A stretch of DNA of 64,000 nt from Sphingobacterium composti (GTDB lineage Bacteria > Bacteroidota > Bacteroidia > Sphingobacteriales > Sphingobacteriaceae), in contig NZ_WUQZ01000015.1 of NCBI RefSeq assembly GCF_009829075.1, forward strand, positions 1 to 64,000, given 5' to 3'. Each line of letters starts with the position of its first letter. Position 1 is the stretch's first letter. The notes under the pieces are model-generated. The model ran no database searches. It was not told the origin of the DNA and saw only the letters and a list, made by a program, of their open reading frames with translations. The translations under genes were made by a program, and so were the position numbers. Shown piece by piece: positions 8,279-17,313 of the stretch.

Positions 8279-9151
8279 ATGAACGAGATGATAAATGGTA
8301 CAGAGGCGATTGCTGAAGTATCTCAATGGAAATTAGGAACAGTCAATTTGTATAGTGATATTCTGATTATCACATTAATCATAGTTATGATTGCATTATT
8401 ATTAGCAGCATTCGTTGTAAATAATGCCATGAAATCGATATTGAATATCACTATGCCAGACGTTGTCAAACGCGAGGCAGAAGAGAAGAGACAAAGAGCT
8501 GCGGAAAGAAAAATTAAATCACAAGCGACTTGGCGCAAGTTAATGGGTGTGCGTCCGATTGAAGAAGAAAAGGACATTACTATTGACCATGAGTATGATG
8601 GTATACAAGAGCTTGATAATCCTGTTCCAATATGGTTTAATGCATTATTCTATGGTACCATCGTATTTGGATTGATTTATTTGTTGGTGTACCATGTCTT
8701 TGGTTGGGGAATGAACCAAGATCAGGAATATATGCACGAGATGGCTATGGCCGAAAAAGCAAAGCAAGAATATTTGGCGCAGGCTGCTAATTTGGTTGAT
8801 GAAACTTCGGTTGAATTCAATGAAGCATTAGCTCCAGCAGGTAAAGCAATATTCACTGCCAATTGTGCGGCTTGTCACGGGGCAAATGGTGAAGGTACAA
8901 TCGGTCCAAATTTGACAGATAAATTTTGGATTCATGGGGCTGAAATTAAGGATATCTATAAAACTGTAAAATATGGTGTACCGGAGAAAGGTATGGTTCC
9001 GTGGGAACAAACATTGACTCCAGGTCAGATAGCCGAAGTGTCGAGTTATATCATTACACTGCGTGATACTAATCCAGCAAATGCTAAAGCAGCTGAAGGT
9101 GTGGAGGTGCAATATGAAACTGATAAAACTGAAGCAGAAGAAGTACAATAG
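8279..9151 (+). CDS. ccoP: cbb3 oxidase subunit CcoP, single c-haem form
   Basis: Two membrane segments (about 27-48 and 122-142) are separated by a charged cytoplasmic region. A periplasmic cytochrome c domain carries one haem motif, C196-A-A-C199-H200, with a likely Met axial ligand in GMVPW (about 240). CcoP delivers electrons to CcoO/CcoN. Proteobacterial CcoP has two CxxCH motifs; only one is present here, as is typical of Bacteroidota. The first domain, DNPVPIWFNALFYGTIVFG, matches the conserved FixP N-terminal region. The acidic C-terminus (KTEAEEVQ) is unremarkable. Fourth in spirit but third in order in the operon. Confidence 0.93.
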   Translation: MNEMINGTEAIAEVSQWKLGTVNLYSDILIITLIIVMIALLLAAFVVNNAMKSILNITMPDVVKREAEEKRQRAAERKIKSQATWRKLMGVRPIEEEKDITIDHEYDGIQELDNPVPIWFNALFYGTIVFGLIYLLVYHVFGWGMNQDQEYMHEMAMAEKAKQEYLAQAANLVDETSVEFNEALAPAGKAIFTANCAACHGANGEGTIGPNLTDKFWIHGAEIKDIYKTVKYGVPEKGMVPWEQTLTPGQIAEVSSYIITLRDTNPANAKAAEGVEVQYETDKTEAEEVQ

Positions 9152-9205
9152 TATTTTATAAAATAAGAAAGAAGTTTAATTATTATAATTAATTAAGTGA
9201 GCGAA

Positions 9206-10603
9206 ATGGAAGCAGTGGTGAATAATAACGAAGGACCTATATTACCATCGAAAGGCAAAAAACGTAAATGGATTTACGCCAAAAAGCCTTCAGGTAAGTT
9301 GTATAATTACAGACAATGGGTTGGTTATAGTTTGTTACTGTTTCTATTTGCAGCTCCATTTATCAAAATTGACGGAAATCCATTCCTGATGTTTAATATT
9401 GTCGAACGAAAATTTTCCATTTTCGGCAATATGTTTTTTCCTCAAGACCTACACATTTTTGTGTTTGGGATGTTGATTATCATGGTTGGAATTGTGCTTT
9501 TTACGGCAGTTTTTGGTCGTGTATGGTGTGGTTGGACTTGTCCGCAAACGATTTTTTTAGAGCTGATTTTTCGTAGAATAGAATATTGGATAGAAGGTGA
9601 TTGGACTCAACAGAAAAAATTAAATGAAGGTCCAAATACAGATGCTAGAGCTTGGAAAAAATTACTAAAGCATACTATATTTATTCTTATTTCTTGTTTT
9701 ATATCCAATATTTTTCTTGCCTATATAATTGGTGTTGACGAACTTTTAAACATCATATCAGACCCTATTGACCAACATTTGGGAGGATTTGTCGCAATTG
9801 TCATCTTTACAGGTCTTTTCTATGCGGTATTTGCGCATGTAAGAGAAATTGTTTGTACGACTATTTGTCCTTATGGGAGATTTCAAGGAGTTCTTCTAGA
9901 TGATCAGAGTATGACTGTCGCATACAATGTTGAGCGAGGTGAGCCGAGAGGCAAACTGTCTAAAGTGAAGGAAAGTAAAAACGGCGATTGTGTTGACTGT
10001 GGTTTGTGTGTGCATGTATGTCCTACAGGAATTGATATCCGAAATGGAGTCCAATTAGAATGTGTCAACTGTACAGCTTGTATCGATGCATGTGATGAAG
10101 TCATGCAGAAGATAGGAAAGCCTTCTCGTTTAATCGGTTTCTATTCATTAGGTGAAGTTGAAGGCAAAAAGAATTTCAAAAAGAGCTATACGAGACAAAT
10201 TTTATATTCGGTTATATTGGTGTTGCTGACCTCGGTGTTTTTATTTTTAATTTTTAATAGAGCGGATATTGACGGTTCTCTATTGCGTGCTACTGGAAGT
10301 ACTTACCAAACGCAACCTGACGGCAGAATTAGCAACTTATATACTATTGAGTTAATTAATAAAAGTGGCAAAGCTATTCCATTTGAATTAAAACCAACAG
10401 ATTCTAATTATACGCTACAATTAGTAAATCAGATAGATACATTAACTAAGGACGGTTCTGCTAAAATGTCTTTTTTCTTAATTACTGATAAGAAAAATAT
10501 CGACACCTATAAAACAAAAACATCTATTCAGATTCATTCTGAAGGCAAAGAAGTAAATACATTGAAGACAACATTCATTTGTCCTCCAGGAGCTAAAAAT
10601 TAA
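9206..10603 (+). CDS. ccoG: CcoG, cbb3 oxidase assembly ferredoxin
   Basis: A membrane-bound polyferredoxin (465 aa from the ATG at 9206; GTG 9197 is an in-frame alternative). It has several membrane helices (about 30-50, 80-105, 155-180, 190-210 and 335-355), a GRVWCGWTCPQTIF motif in the membrane region, and two 4Fe-4S clusters from CVDCGLCVHVCPTGID and CVNCTACIDACDEVM. A C-terminal immunoglobulin-like periplasmic domain (IG_FixG_C) follows. CcoG (RdxA/FixG) reduces Cu(II) during CuB delivery to CcoN. It sits 54 bp after ccoP in the same operon. Confidence 0.95.
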   Translation: MEAVVNNNEGPILPSKGKKRKWIYAKKPSGKLYNYRQWVGYSLLLFLFAAPFIKIDGNPFLMFNIVERKFSIFGNMFFPQDLHIFVFGMLIIMVGIVLFTAVFGRVWCGWTCPQTIFLELIFRRIEYWIEGDWTQQKKLNEGPNTDARAWKKLLKHTIFILISCFISNIFLAYIIGVDELLNIISDPIDQHLGGFVAIVIFTGLFYAVFAHVREIVCTTICPYGRFQGVLLDDQSMTVAYNVERGEPRGKLSKVKESKNGDCVDCGLCVHVCPTGIDIRNGVQLECVNCTACIDACDEVMQKIGKPSRLIGFYSLGEVEGKKNFKKSYTRQILYSVILVLLTSVFLFLIFNRADIDGSLLRATGSTYQTQPDGRISNLYTIELINKSGKAIPFELKPTDSNYTLQLVNQIDTLTKDGSAKMSFFLITDKKNIDTYKTKTSIQIHSEGKEVNTLKTTFICPPGAKN

Positions 10604-10607
10604 AATA

Positions 10608-11033
10608 ATGAATTGGGGTAATAAAATCATTTTAGGATTAGGCAGTTTTATGCTTTTTATCGTCATCACAGTCATTTATATGGTAAGCAAAGATTCTGAT
10701 ACTTTGATTGATGATAATTATTATGAAGCAAGTTTATCGTATGATGAAGTGTATGCAAGTAAACAAAATTTGCTTCGTGATGATGCAAAACCAATACTTA
10801 AAGTGCAGCATGATACATTGACGATTAGTTTTGTAGATGTGAACAATGAAGGAACAATTCTTTTTAAAAGACCGTCTGACGGTGCTTTAGATATTAATTT
10901 TCCATTTACGACTAAGGATAAAGTTTTCAAAATGCCTATTGCATCCTTTAAAAAAGGAAATTGGAATGTTGAAATTTCTTGGAAACATAATAATGTAAAT
11001 TATATTCATAATCAACCTTTGTATATCCAATAG
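10608..11033 (+). CDS. ccoH: FixH/CcoH family protein
   Basis: A 141-residue protein with one N-terminal membrane helix (about 8-28), then the conserved DDNYYEASLSYDE segment (about 41-53) found in FixH/CcoH and a periplasmic beta-rich domain ending in the HNQPLYIQ segment. CcoH is needed for assembly and stability of cbb3 oxidase. It follows ccoG by 4 bp and precedes the SafE-like gene by 2 bp. Confidence 0.9.
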   Translation: MNWGNKIILGLGSFMLFIVITVIYMVSKDSDTLIDDNYYEASLSYDEVYASKQNLLRDDAKPILKVQHDTLTISFVDVNNEGTILFKRPSDGALDINFPFTTKDKVFKMPIASFKKGNWNVEISWKHNNVNYIHNQPLYIQ

Positions 11034-11035
11034 AC

Positions 11036-11728
11036 ATGAGTTATAATTTGTTGGCGATTTTTATGGGATTATTCGGAAGTGTGCATTGTACTTTGATGTG
11101 TGGCCCCTTACTTTATGCGCTTCAGCAAAATCAAAAACTCAGTTTTATTGTATTATTAAATAAGGTGTTATACCAAATTGGTCGCATTCTTACTTATGGA
11201 TGTATTGGATTACTGTTGGGAATTGTAGGAAATGCGTTTGTTTTAAAAGGATGGCAACAAGGTTTTTCTATTCTGACAGGTATAATATTAATAGCATTAG
11301 GTTTATTTAATGCTTATGTCCATAAAAACCCAACTCTTATAGCTTTCCAAACAAAAGCAGTTCAACCTTTTGCAAAGGCAATGGGAAGATGGATGTACAA
11401 ACCAAATGGTTCTTTCATTGCAGGTATGCTGAACGGATTTTTGCCTTGTGGAATGGTTTACATGGCATTAGCATCAGCGATGAATGCAGAAAATTCTCTG
11501 CTGAGTTTTCAATTTATGATATTTTTTGGATTAGGAACATTACCATTAATGCTTTTATTCTCCATATTAAGCAGTTTTCCGAAAAAACTATTCAAAATAA
11601 AATTTTCTTCACTATTACCCATTTTGTACATACTTATGGGTATTTGGTTTTTATTAAGAGGAGCTAATTTAGATATTCCTTACCTCAGTCCGTTACTGAA
11701 TGTAGATGGCGCTATTTCCTGCCAATAA
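11036..11728 (+). CDS. TauE/SafE-type membrane protein of the cbb3 operon
   Basis: A 230-residue polytopic membrane protein with about six helices. MGLFGSVHCTLMCGPL near the N-terminus has a GxxHCxxMCG pattern, and the related NGFLPCGMVYMAL lies at about 134-146. This domain type, also called the DsbD_2 or UPF0014-like group, is annotated sulfite exporter TauE/SafE. In cbb3 clusters of Bacteroidota it regularly follows fixH. The Cys/His/Met-rich motifs suggest copper transfer to the oxidase rather than sulfite export; that is inference from context. It is the last gene of the operon and abuts the convergent MATE gene with no spacer. A modest hairpin (ATTAAGAAA / TTTCTTAAT, 11728-11756) may end transcription. 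Confidence 0.85.
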   Translation: MSYNLLAIFMGLFGSVHCTLMCGPLLYALQQNQKLSFIVLLNKVLYQIGRILTYGCIGLLLGIVGNAFVLKGWQQGFSILTGIILIALGLFNAYVHKNPTLIAFQTKAVQPFAKAMGRWMYKPNGSFIAGMLNGFLPCGMVYMALASAMNAENSLLSFQFMIFFGLGTLPLMLLFSILSSFPKKLFKIKFSSLLPILYILMGIWFLLRGANLDIPYLSPLLNVDGAISCQ

Positions 11729-13087
11729 TTAAGAAATATCTAATTTTTTCTTAATCATAAATCTGTATCGAAGGTATAATAAGATTGATGATGTCAGTAA
11801 GGCAAACGTCAATCCGTACCAAACACCTTGTATCCCAAATCCTAAATTTACACCCATATAATAGCCGCTAGGTAATCCGACTACCCAATAAGCCAACAAA
11901 GTGATTAGTGTAGGGATATTTACATCACCCATTCCCCTAAGTATACCCAGACCTATAACTTGAGTTCCGTCAAATAACTGAAATATACCAGCTATAATCA
12001 AAAGTTTTGCAGCTAGGGATACGACGTCCTGTTCATTAGTGATAAGAGCTGCAATAGGATAATTAAAAATAGCGAATAAAAGAGCCGTACAAATTGTATA
12101 ACCTAGTATGATGTGATAAGATACCCTAGCGAATGTCTTCAATCGTTGATAATTTTCTTTTCCAAAACTGTTTCCCACTTTGATAGTGGTTGCCCCAGAA
12201 ATTCCCAAACCAATCATATAAGTCATTGCTGCTAGCGTAATAGCTACATTGTGCGCCGCTTGGTCTAAAGCACTAATTTTGCCTGCAATTAAAGATGCTC
12301 CTGCAAATGCACTTACCTCAAAGAAATATTGAAAGGCGACAGGAGTACCTAATTTTAATATTGCTTTAATTCGTTTCTTTTGAATTGAAAAGAAATTGAA
12401 GTGTATGATATATGGTTGGAAATGTTTAGATTTCAAAACATATAATGCCATTACAATCATCATCAAAATTCGGTCTATTAACGTTGCAATACCTACACCT
12501 GCTATTCCCATAGGTTTGATGCCGAAAAATCCTTTTACGAATATAATTGCCAATATTACATTCAAAACATTTCCCCAGATGGTAATTCGCATAGCTTGTT
12601 TGGTAAATCCCAATCCTTCGGCAAACTGCTTGAATGCATTGAATATCATCAAGGGGAAAATCGAAAGACTTAATACCAATAAATAAGGCTTAGCCTCGTC
12701 AACAACTAAGGGATCTTGATCTGCATGTTGCATACCATACATAGAACCGTAGTAAACACCTAAAAACAATAATATACTGGAGGCTATATTAATCCAAATA
12801 CTATTGGAAAGTAGTTTAGAAATCTCCTCTTTATCATTTCGACCACTGGCTTGTGCGATTAGTGGAGTGAGACCATAAGCGATACCTAGTCCCAAAACCA
12901 ACACCATCATAAACACCGAGTGTGCTAATGATGAAGCAGCAAGAGATATTTTACCCAAAAAATGACCTATGATCATCGTATCGGAGGTCTGCACGAGTGT
13001 GTGACCTAATTGGGCTATAATAAGAGGACCCGCTAATGCCAAAGCACTTATATAATAAGTTTTGTGCTTTTTTAAATTACTAAACAT
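11729..13087 (-). CDS. MATE family efflux transporter
   Basis: A 452-residue multidrug and toxin extrusion protein with twelve predicted helices in two MatE repeats (about 20-180 and 245-405). Recognisable segments are LAGPLIIAQLGHTLVQTSDTM, QASGRNDKEEISKLL, WGNVLNVILAIIFV and GISGATTIKVGNSFG. Such pumps export drugs or metabolites by Na+ or H+ antiport; the substrate here is not predictable. It is monocistronic and convergent with the cbb3 operon. Confidence 0.93.
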   Translation of the reverse strand: MFSNLKKHKTYYISALALAGPLIIAQLGHTLVQTSDTMIIGHFLGKISLAASSLAHSVFMMVLVLGLGIAYGLTPLIAQASGRNDKEEISKLLSNSIWINIASSILLFLGVYYGSMYGMQHADQDPLVVDEAKPYLLVLSLSIFPLMIFNAFKQFAEGLGFTKQAMRITIWGNVLNVILAIIFVKGFFGIKPMGIAGVGIATLIDRILMMIVMALYVLKSKHFQPYIIHFNFFSIQKKRIKAILKLGTPVAFQYFFEVSAFAGASLIAGKISALDQAAHNVAITLAAMTYMIGLGISGATTIKVGNSFGKENYQRLKTFARVSYHIILGYTICTALLFAIFNYPIAALITNEQDVVSLAAKLLIIAGIFQLFDGTQVIGLGILRGMGDVNIPTLITLLAYWVVGLPSGYYMGVNLGFGIQGVWYGLTFALLTSSILLYLRYRFMIKKKLDIS

Positions 13088-13233
13088 ACATATTAGAAAT
13101 AACCCGCAAAGTTACTAAAGTTTTCATTCAATGGAATGATTTTTAAATGTGTCTAAATATTTACAATTTACTATTGGTGTAAAAGCAGATTAAACTTACC
13201 TTAGCAATCTTATAATTACAAATTGAATCTAAA

Positions 13234-13773
13234 ATGACATTAGCATTTTTAAATATTGGTACGCAGGAAATGATCCTTATTGTGATCGTGATATTATTAC
13301 TGTTTGGTGGAAAGAAATTACCTGAATTGGCTAGAGGATTGGGAAAGGGTATCCGTGAATTCAAAGATGCTTCGGAAGATATAAAACGTGAGATTTCGGA
13401 TCAAATCAACAATTTTGAAAAGGATTTAGATGTTACTGTCGAGGATAAAAAATCAGTGACACCTACGTCTGTAGAACAACAGCCTACGTCTGGGGTTGCG
13501 GAAGGAGAAGTTGCTGAGGAATTAGCGACTTCCGGTGATGCACCAGTTGAAGAGAAAAAGTTTCCACAGTTTACGCAGCCAGAGCATTCTGTACAGCACG
13601 ATCCAGGGGCACATCCTGTAGACGAAACAGAATACTATAAATATGGCTATAATGATTATTTTTCAGAGGAAGAAAATTCAGAAGTAAAGGAATCTAATAC
13701 AGAAGTAAAGGAATCTAATTCAGAAGATAAGCCGTTAGAAACTCCGAAAGAAAATCCATCACAAAACGCTTAA
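13234..13773 (+). CDS. tatA: Twin-arginine translocase subunit TatA/TatB-like with acidic tail
   Basis: The N-terminal 65 residues are a classical TatA/B unit. A membrane helix (about 11-27, LIVIVILLLFGGKKLPELA) with the FGxKKLPELARGLGKGIREFK signature is followed by an amphipathic helix. TatA forms the channel through which folded twin-arginine proteins are exported. The remaining 110 residues are an acidic, Glu/Pro/Ser/Thr-rich tail with a duplicated EVKESN motif near the end; TatA is usually 60-90 residues, so the tail is long. No tatC lies nearby. Tex follows after a hairpin. Confidence 0.9.
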   Translation: MTLAFLNIGTQEMILIVIVILLLFGGKKLPELARGLGKGIREFKDASEDIKREISDQINNFEKDLDVTVEDKKSVTPTSVEQQPTSGVAEGEVAEELATSGDAPVEEKKFPQFTQPEHSVQHDPGAHPVDETEYYKYGYNDYFSEEENSEVKESNTEVKESNSEDKPLETPKENPSQNA

Positions 13774-13793
13774 TTTAATTTTAAATCTATAAT

Positions 13794-13828
13794 AGAAAGC
13801 TGTTGAAATAGTATTTCAGCAGCTTTCT
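13794..13828 (+). terminator. Hairpin after tatA
   Basis: A 16-bp stem with one G-U pair (AGAAAGCTGTTGAAAT / ATTTCAGCAGCTTTCT) has a 3-base loop. The T run after it is poor (CATTACTATT), so it may be a terminator or only slow RNA decay. Confidence 0.6.
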
Positions 13829-13858
13829 CATTACTATTCGATTATTCAAAATATTTTT

Positions 13859-16081
13859 ATGACACACGAAATTATTATTTCGAATGAATTGTCAATCACG
13901 CAAAAGCAAGTTAGTACTACGGTTGCTTTGTTGGATGAAGGCGCGACAATACCATTTATTTCCCGTTATCGTAAAGAGATGACTGGTTCATTGGATGAGG
14001 TTCAGATTACCGCAATTAGAGATAGAATACAACAGTTGCGTGATTTGGATAAGCGTAGAGAAGCCGTATTGAAGTCTATTCAAGAACAAGGTAAGTTGAC
14101 GCCAGAATTGGAAGCATTAGTGCGTGGAGCAGAGACAATGTCCACATTGGAAGATATTTATTTGCCATATAAACCAAAGCGTCGTACACGAGCTTTGATT
14201 GCTCGTGAAAAGGGCTTGCAACCATTAGCCGATTATATTTTAGAACAAAAAAATGGTGATATAGAAGTGTTTGCAGAGCAATTCTTGAACGAAGAATTGG
14301 GTGTTAATAGCTTGGAAGAAGCTTTTGCTGGCGCAAGAGATATCATTGCTGAAACGGTAGCTGAGGACGCAGAAGTTCGTGCTCAGGTTCGTAAGATTTT
14401 CATTGAGAAAGGAAATTTTGTTTCTCGGGTAATTCCTGGAAAAGAAGAGGCAGCTCTAAAATATAAAGATTATTTTGAATGGACTGAGTCCTTAGATAAA
14501 GCTCCTTCACATCGTGTTCTAGCAATGCGTCGTGGAGAGAAGGAGGAATTGTTGTATTTGGATATTGAGGTGGATGAAGATTTAGTTCTTCCAAATATCG
14601 AGAATCTTTACATAAAAGGGAAAAATGAAGCTTCAAAACAAGTTGAATTAGCCTTATATGACGGTTATAAGCGTTTGTTGAAGCCATCTATGGAAACTGA
14701 AATTCGTGTTTTGACTCGTCAGCGTGCTGACGAAGAAGCGATAAAAGTTTTTGCTGACAATGTGCGTCAATTGCTTTTGGCAGCTCCATTGGGACAAAAA
14801 CGTTTGATGGCTATTGACCCAGGCTTTAGAACAGGTTGTAAAACTGTAGTTCTGGATGCACAAGGAAATTTGTTGGAGAATACAGCTATTTTTCCACATA
14901 ATGGTGCAGGCGGAGTGGCAGAGGCAGAGCGCACAATAACATATTTAGTTTCTAAATATGACGTAGAAGCTATTGCCATTGGTAATGGAACTGCAGGTCG
15001 CGAGACAGAAGAGTTTGTTCGCAAATTGGGATTGAAAGATGTAACTATTGTCATGGTAAATGAAAGTGGCGCATCTATTTATTCAGCTTCCGAAGTAGCC
15101 CGTGAAGAGTTCCCAGATTATGATGTGACTGTCCGTGGTGCAGTATCAATCGGACGTCGTTTAATGGATCCTTTAGCAGAATTGGTAAAAATAGATCCTA
15201 AATCAATTGGTGTTGGTCAATATCAGCACGATGTCGATCAAAATAAATTACAAACAGCTTTAGATGATACCGTAGTTTCATGTGTGAATGCGGTAGGTGT
15301 GGAGTTGAATACAGCTTCAAAACAAATTCTATCTTACATTTCAGGTTTAGGTCCAGCACTGGCACAACAAATCGTCAATTTCCGTAAAGAAAATGGACCT
15401 TTTAGTTCTCGTCGGGAATTAAAAAAAGTTCCTCGTCTTGGTGATAAAGCTTTCGAACAAGCGGCTGGTTTCTTACGTATTCGAAATGCTAAGCATCCGC
15501 TGGATGCTTCTGCTGTTCACCCAGAACGTTATGAGCTGGTGGAGCAAATGGCAAAGGATTTGGGTGTTGAGGTGAAAGAATTGATGAAAGATGAACAGCT
15601 TCGTAAGAAAATTGATTTAAAAAAGTATATTTCGGATGAGGTAGGCTTACCAACATTGAATGATATTATAGCTGAATTGGCAAAGCCAGGCTTAGACCCT
15701 CGTGAGCAATTCGAGGCCTTCTCTTTTACAGATGGAGTTAATTCTGTATCGGATTTGAAAGTCGGTATGAAATTGCCGGGAATCGTTACTAATATTACCA
15801 ATTTTGGTGCTTTTGTAGACATTGGAGTACATCAGGATGGATTGGTACATTTGAGCCAAATGTCTAATAATTTTGTGTCCGACCCACATGAAGTCGTCAA
15901 AGTACAACAACATGTAATGGTGACAGTGACAGAAGTAGATGAAAAACGTAATCGTATTGCCTTGTCGATGAAAACGGATGAAAAGGCTGCGCCACGCAAA
16001 CGAACTGAAAGACGAGAAGAACGTGTTCCCGAAACAGATATGGCAACTAAACTTGCTGCTTTGGCAGGAAAATTTAAGTAA
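13859..16081 (+). CDS. tex: Tex family RNA-binding transcription accessory protein
   Basis: 740 residues with the complete Tex architecture. It has an N-terminal Tex helical domain (about 1-190) with the ISRYRKEMTGSLDE motif. A YqgF/RNase H-like domain (about 315-450) includes LMAIDPGFRTGCKTVVLD and AIGNGTAGRETEEF. A helix-hairpin-helix region follows (about 480-560, ISGLGPALAQQIVNFRKENG). A C-terminal S1 RNA-binding domain (about 635-705) has PGIVTNITNFGAFVDIGVHQDGL. Tex proteins bind RNA and influence transcription elongation and stress survival. The gene stands alone between two hairpins. Confidence 0.96.
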   Translation: MTHEIIISNELSITQKQVSTTVALLDEGATIPFISRYRKEMTGSLDEVQITAIRDRIQQLRDLDKRREAVLKSIQEQGKLTPELEALVRGAETMSTLEDIYLPYKPKRRTRALIAREKGLQPLADYILEQKNGDIEVFAEQFLNEELGVNSLEEAFAGARDIIAETVAEDAEVRAQVRKIFIEKGNFVSRVIPGKEEAALKYKDYFEWTESLDKAPSHRVLAMRRGEKEELLYLDIEVDEDLVLPNIENLYIKGKNEASKQVELALYDGYKRLLKPSMETEIRVLTRQRADEEAIKVFADNVRQLLLAAPLGQKRLMAIDPGFRTGCKTVVLDAQGNLLENTAIFPHNGAGGVAEAERTITYLVSKYDVEAIAIGNGTAGRETEEFVRKLGLKDVTIVMVNESGASIYSASEVAREEFPDYDVTVRGAVSIGRRLMDPLAELVKIDPKSIGVGQYQHDVDQNKLQTALDDTVVSCVNAVGVELNTASKQILSYISGLGPALAQQIVNFRKENGPFSSRRELKKVPRLGDKAFEQAAGFLRIRNAKHPLDASAVHPERYELVEQMAKDLGVEVKELMKDEQLRKKIDLKKYISDEVGLPTLNDIIAELAKPGLDPREQFEAFSFTDGVNSVSDLKVGMKLPGIVTNITNFGAFVDIGVHQDGLVHLSQMSNNFVSDPHEVVKVQQHVMVTVTEVDEKRNRIALSMKTDEKAAPRKRTERREERVPETDMATKLAALAGKFK

Positions 16082-16094
16082 GACAATACTTAAT

Positions 16095-16126
16095 AAATGC
16101 CCTAAATTCTAGGGCATTTATTTTTT
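16095..16126 (+). terminator. Terminator of tex
   Basis: The stem AAATGCCCTA / TAGGGCATTT with a 5-base loop is followed by TATTTTTT. It overlaps the 3' end of the convergent methyltransferase gene. Confidence 0.85.
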
Positions 16127-16906
16127 CTCTGCCACTAGTGAATAAACCATCGGAATTTTATTTTCCAGATGTTTTATTCTATACTTTTTTGATTCAAACT
16201 CTATAGTGTGTTGGAAACAATCGTAAGGTGAATAATCATATTCTTCAATTGTGTTTAAATGAAGTCCATTTTGAATCAAACTAGTGATAACTTCACTCAT
16301 ACTGTGATTCCAACAAACATACTCTTGTTTTAGATCAGCTTCCCGATCTGCATAAGTTCCTGTTTCGGTTTCTACAATTGGTCCAGTGTTGAAATAATTA
16401 TAACCAATTTTTTCAAAGCTATCATCAAACATCCACACTACCGGATGGAATTCCACAAATATAAATTTTCCATTGGGCTTTAAAAATTTTGATATAATGG
16501 AAGCCCATCTATTCAAATCAGGAAGCCAACCAATGGTTCCATAACTTGTAAAAACTAAATCAAACACTTGATCTAAATGCTGCGGTAAATCATATAGATC
16601 ACAACAAATAAATTTTGCTGGTGAATTAGTTTTTTGAGCTAATATTTTCGCAGTTTCAATCGCTTTATCGGACAAATCAATGCCTACTACTTCAGCTCCT
16701 AATCGACTTAGGGAGATACTATCTTGTCCAAAATGACATTGTAAGTGTAAAATTCTTTTGCCTTTTAAGTCACCGAGTAGCTTAAGTTCAATGGGATTTA
16801 AAGAAGAATTTCCAGCAAGAAAACTTGCCATATCATAAAATTCAGATTCGATATGATATGCGGTTCTTTTATTCCAAGATTCGCGATTTATTTGAAGGTA
16901 ATCCAT
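16118..16906 (-). CDS. Class I SAM-dependent methyltransferase
   Basis: The product has a Rossmann methyltransferase fold. Motif I is ILHLQCHFGQDSISLSRLGA, motif II is VVGIDLSDKAIETAK, motif IV is DLVFTSYGTIGWLPDL, and motif V is near FLKPNGKFIFVEFHPV. The variant motif I with HFGQD is typical of a group of small-molecule methyltransferases of unknown substrate. Start ATG 16906 (MDYLQINRESWNKRTAYH) is preferred because the NRESWNxR opening is conserved; an ATG 12 bp upstream is possible. Divergent from the small gene at 16986. Confidence 0.87.
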   Translation of the reverse strand: MDYLQINRESWNKRTAYHIESEFYDMASFLAGNSSLNPIELKLLGDLKGKRILHLQCHFGQDSISLSRLGAEVVGIDLSDKAIETAKILAQKTNSPAKFICCDLYDLPQHLDQVFDLVFTSYGTIGWLPDLNRWASIISKFLKPNGKFIFVEFHPVVWMFDDSFEKIGYNYFNTGPIVETETGTYADREADLKQEYVCWNHSMSEVITSLIQNGLHLNTIEEYDYSPYDCFQHTIEFESKKYRIKHLENKIPMVYSLVAEKK

Positions 16907-16985
16907 TGGCTTTATCATTGAATATGAATAGTTTTAGAGTTAAATATAAGCTAAAAATTTCTAAGGTTTTGGTATATTAGCTATT

Positions 16986-17270
16986 ATGACTATCCTAGAA
17001 TTTAAAGTAACATTAAATCAAAGTAATCCACCTTCAGATTTGTCTGTACAATTGCAGGCACTATGGTGGGATGCAAAGGGGAATTGGAAACAGGCACATG
17101 ACCTTATTGATCATTTGAATGACAATATATCTGCACATATACATGCTTATCTGCATCGTGTAGAAGGTGATCTATGGAATGCTCGATATTGGTACAATCG
17201 GGCAAAGCAACCTGAATTTAATGGAACCTTACAAAAGGAGTGGGAGGACTTGGTGGAGAGGTATATATAG
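16986..17270 (+). CDS. Conserved small hypothetical protein, TPR-like
   Basis: A 94-residue soluble protein without signal peptide or membrane segment. It reads as two or three short helices with the pattern LWWDAKGNWKQAHDLID and HRVEGDLWNARYWYNRA, which resemble one and a half tetratricopeptide-type hairpins. The ending LQKEWEDLVERYI is a recurring C-terminus in small Bacteroidota and proteobacterial proteins of unknown function. The gene has its own terminator and no functional neighbours. A role in protein interaction is only a guess from the fold. Confidence 0.75.
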   Translation: MTILEFKVTLNQSNPPSDLSVQLQALWWDAKGNWKQAHDLIDHLNDNISAHIHAYLHRVEGDLWNARYWYNRAKQPEFNGTLQKEWEDLVERYI

Positions 17271-17271
17271 A

Positions 17272-17300
17272 AATCGCGCAACCTTAAAAGTTGCGCGATT
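17272..17300. terminator. Bidirectional terminator
   Basis: The arms AATCGCGCAAC and GTTGCGCGATT form an 11-bp GC-rich stem with a 7-base loop between two convergent genes. The T run is short on both sides. Confidence 0.75.
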
Positions 17301-17313
17301 ATTTATCTATATA

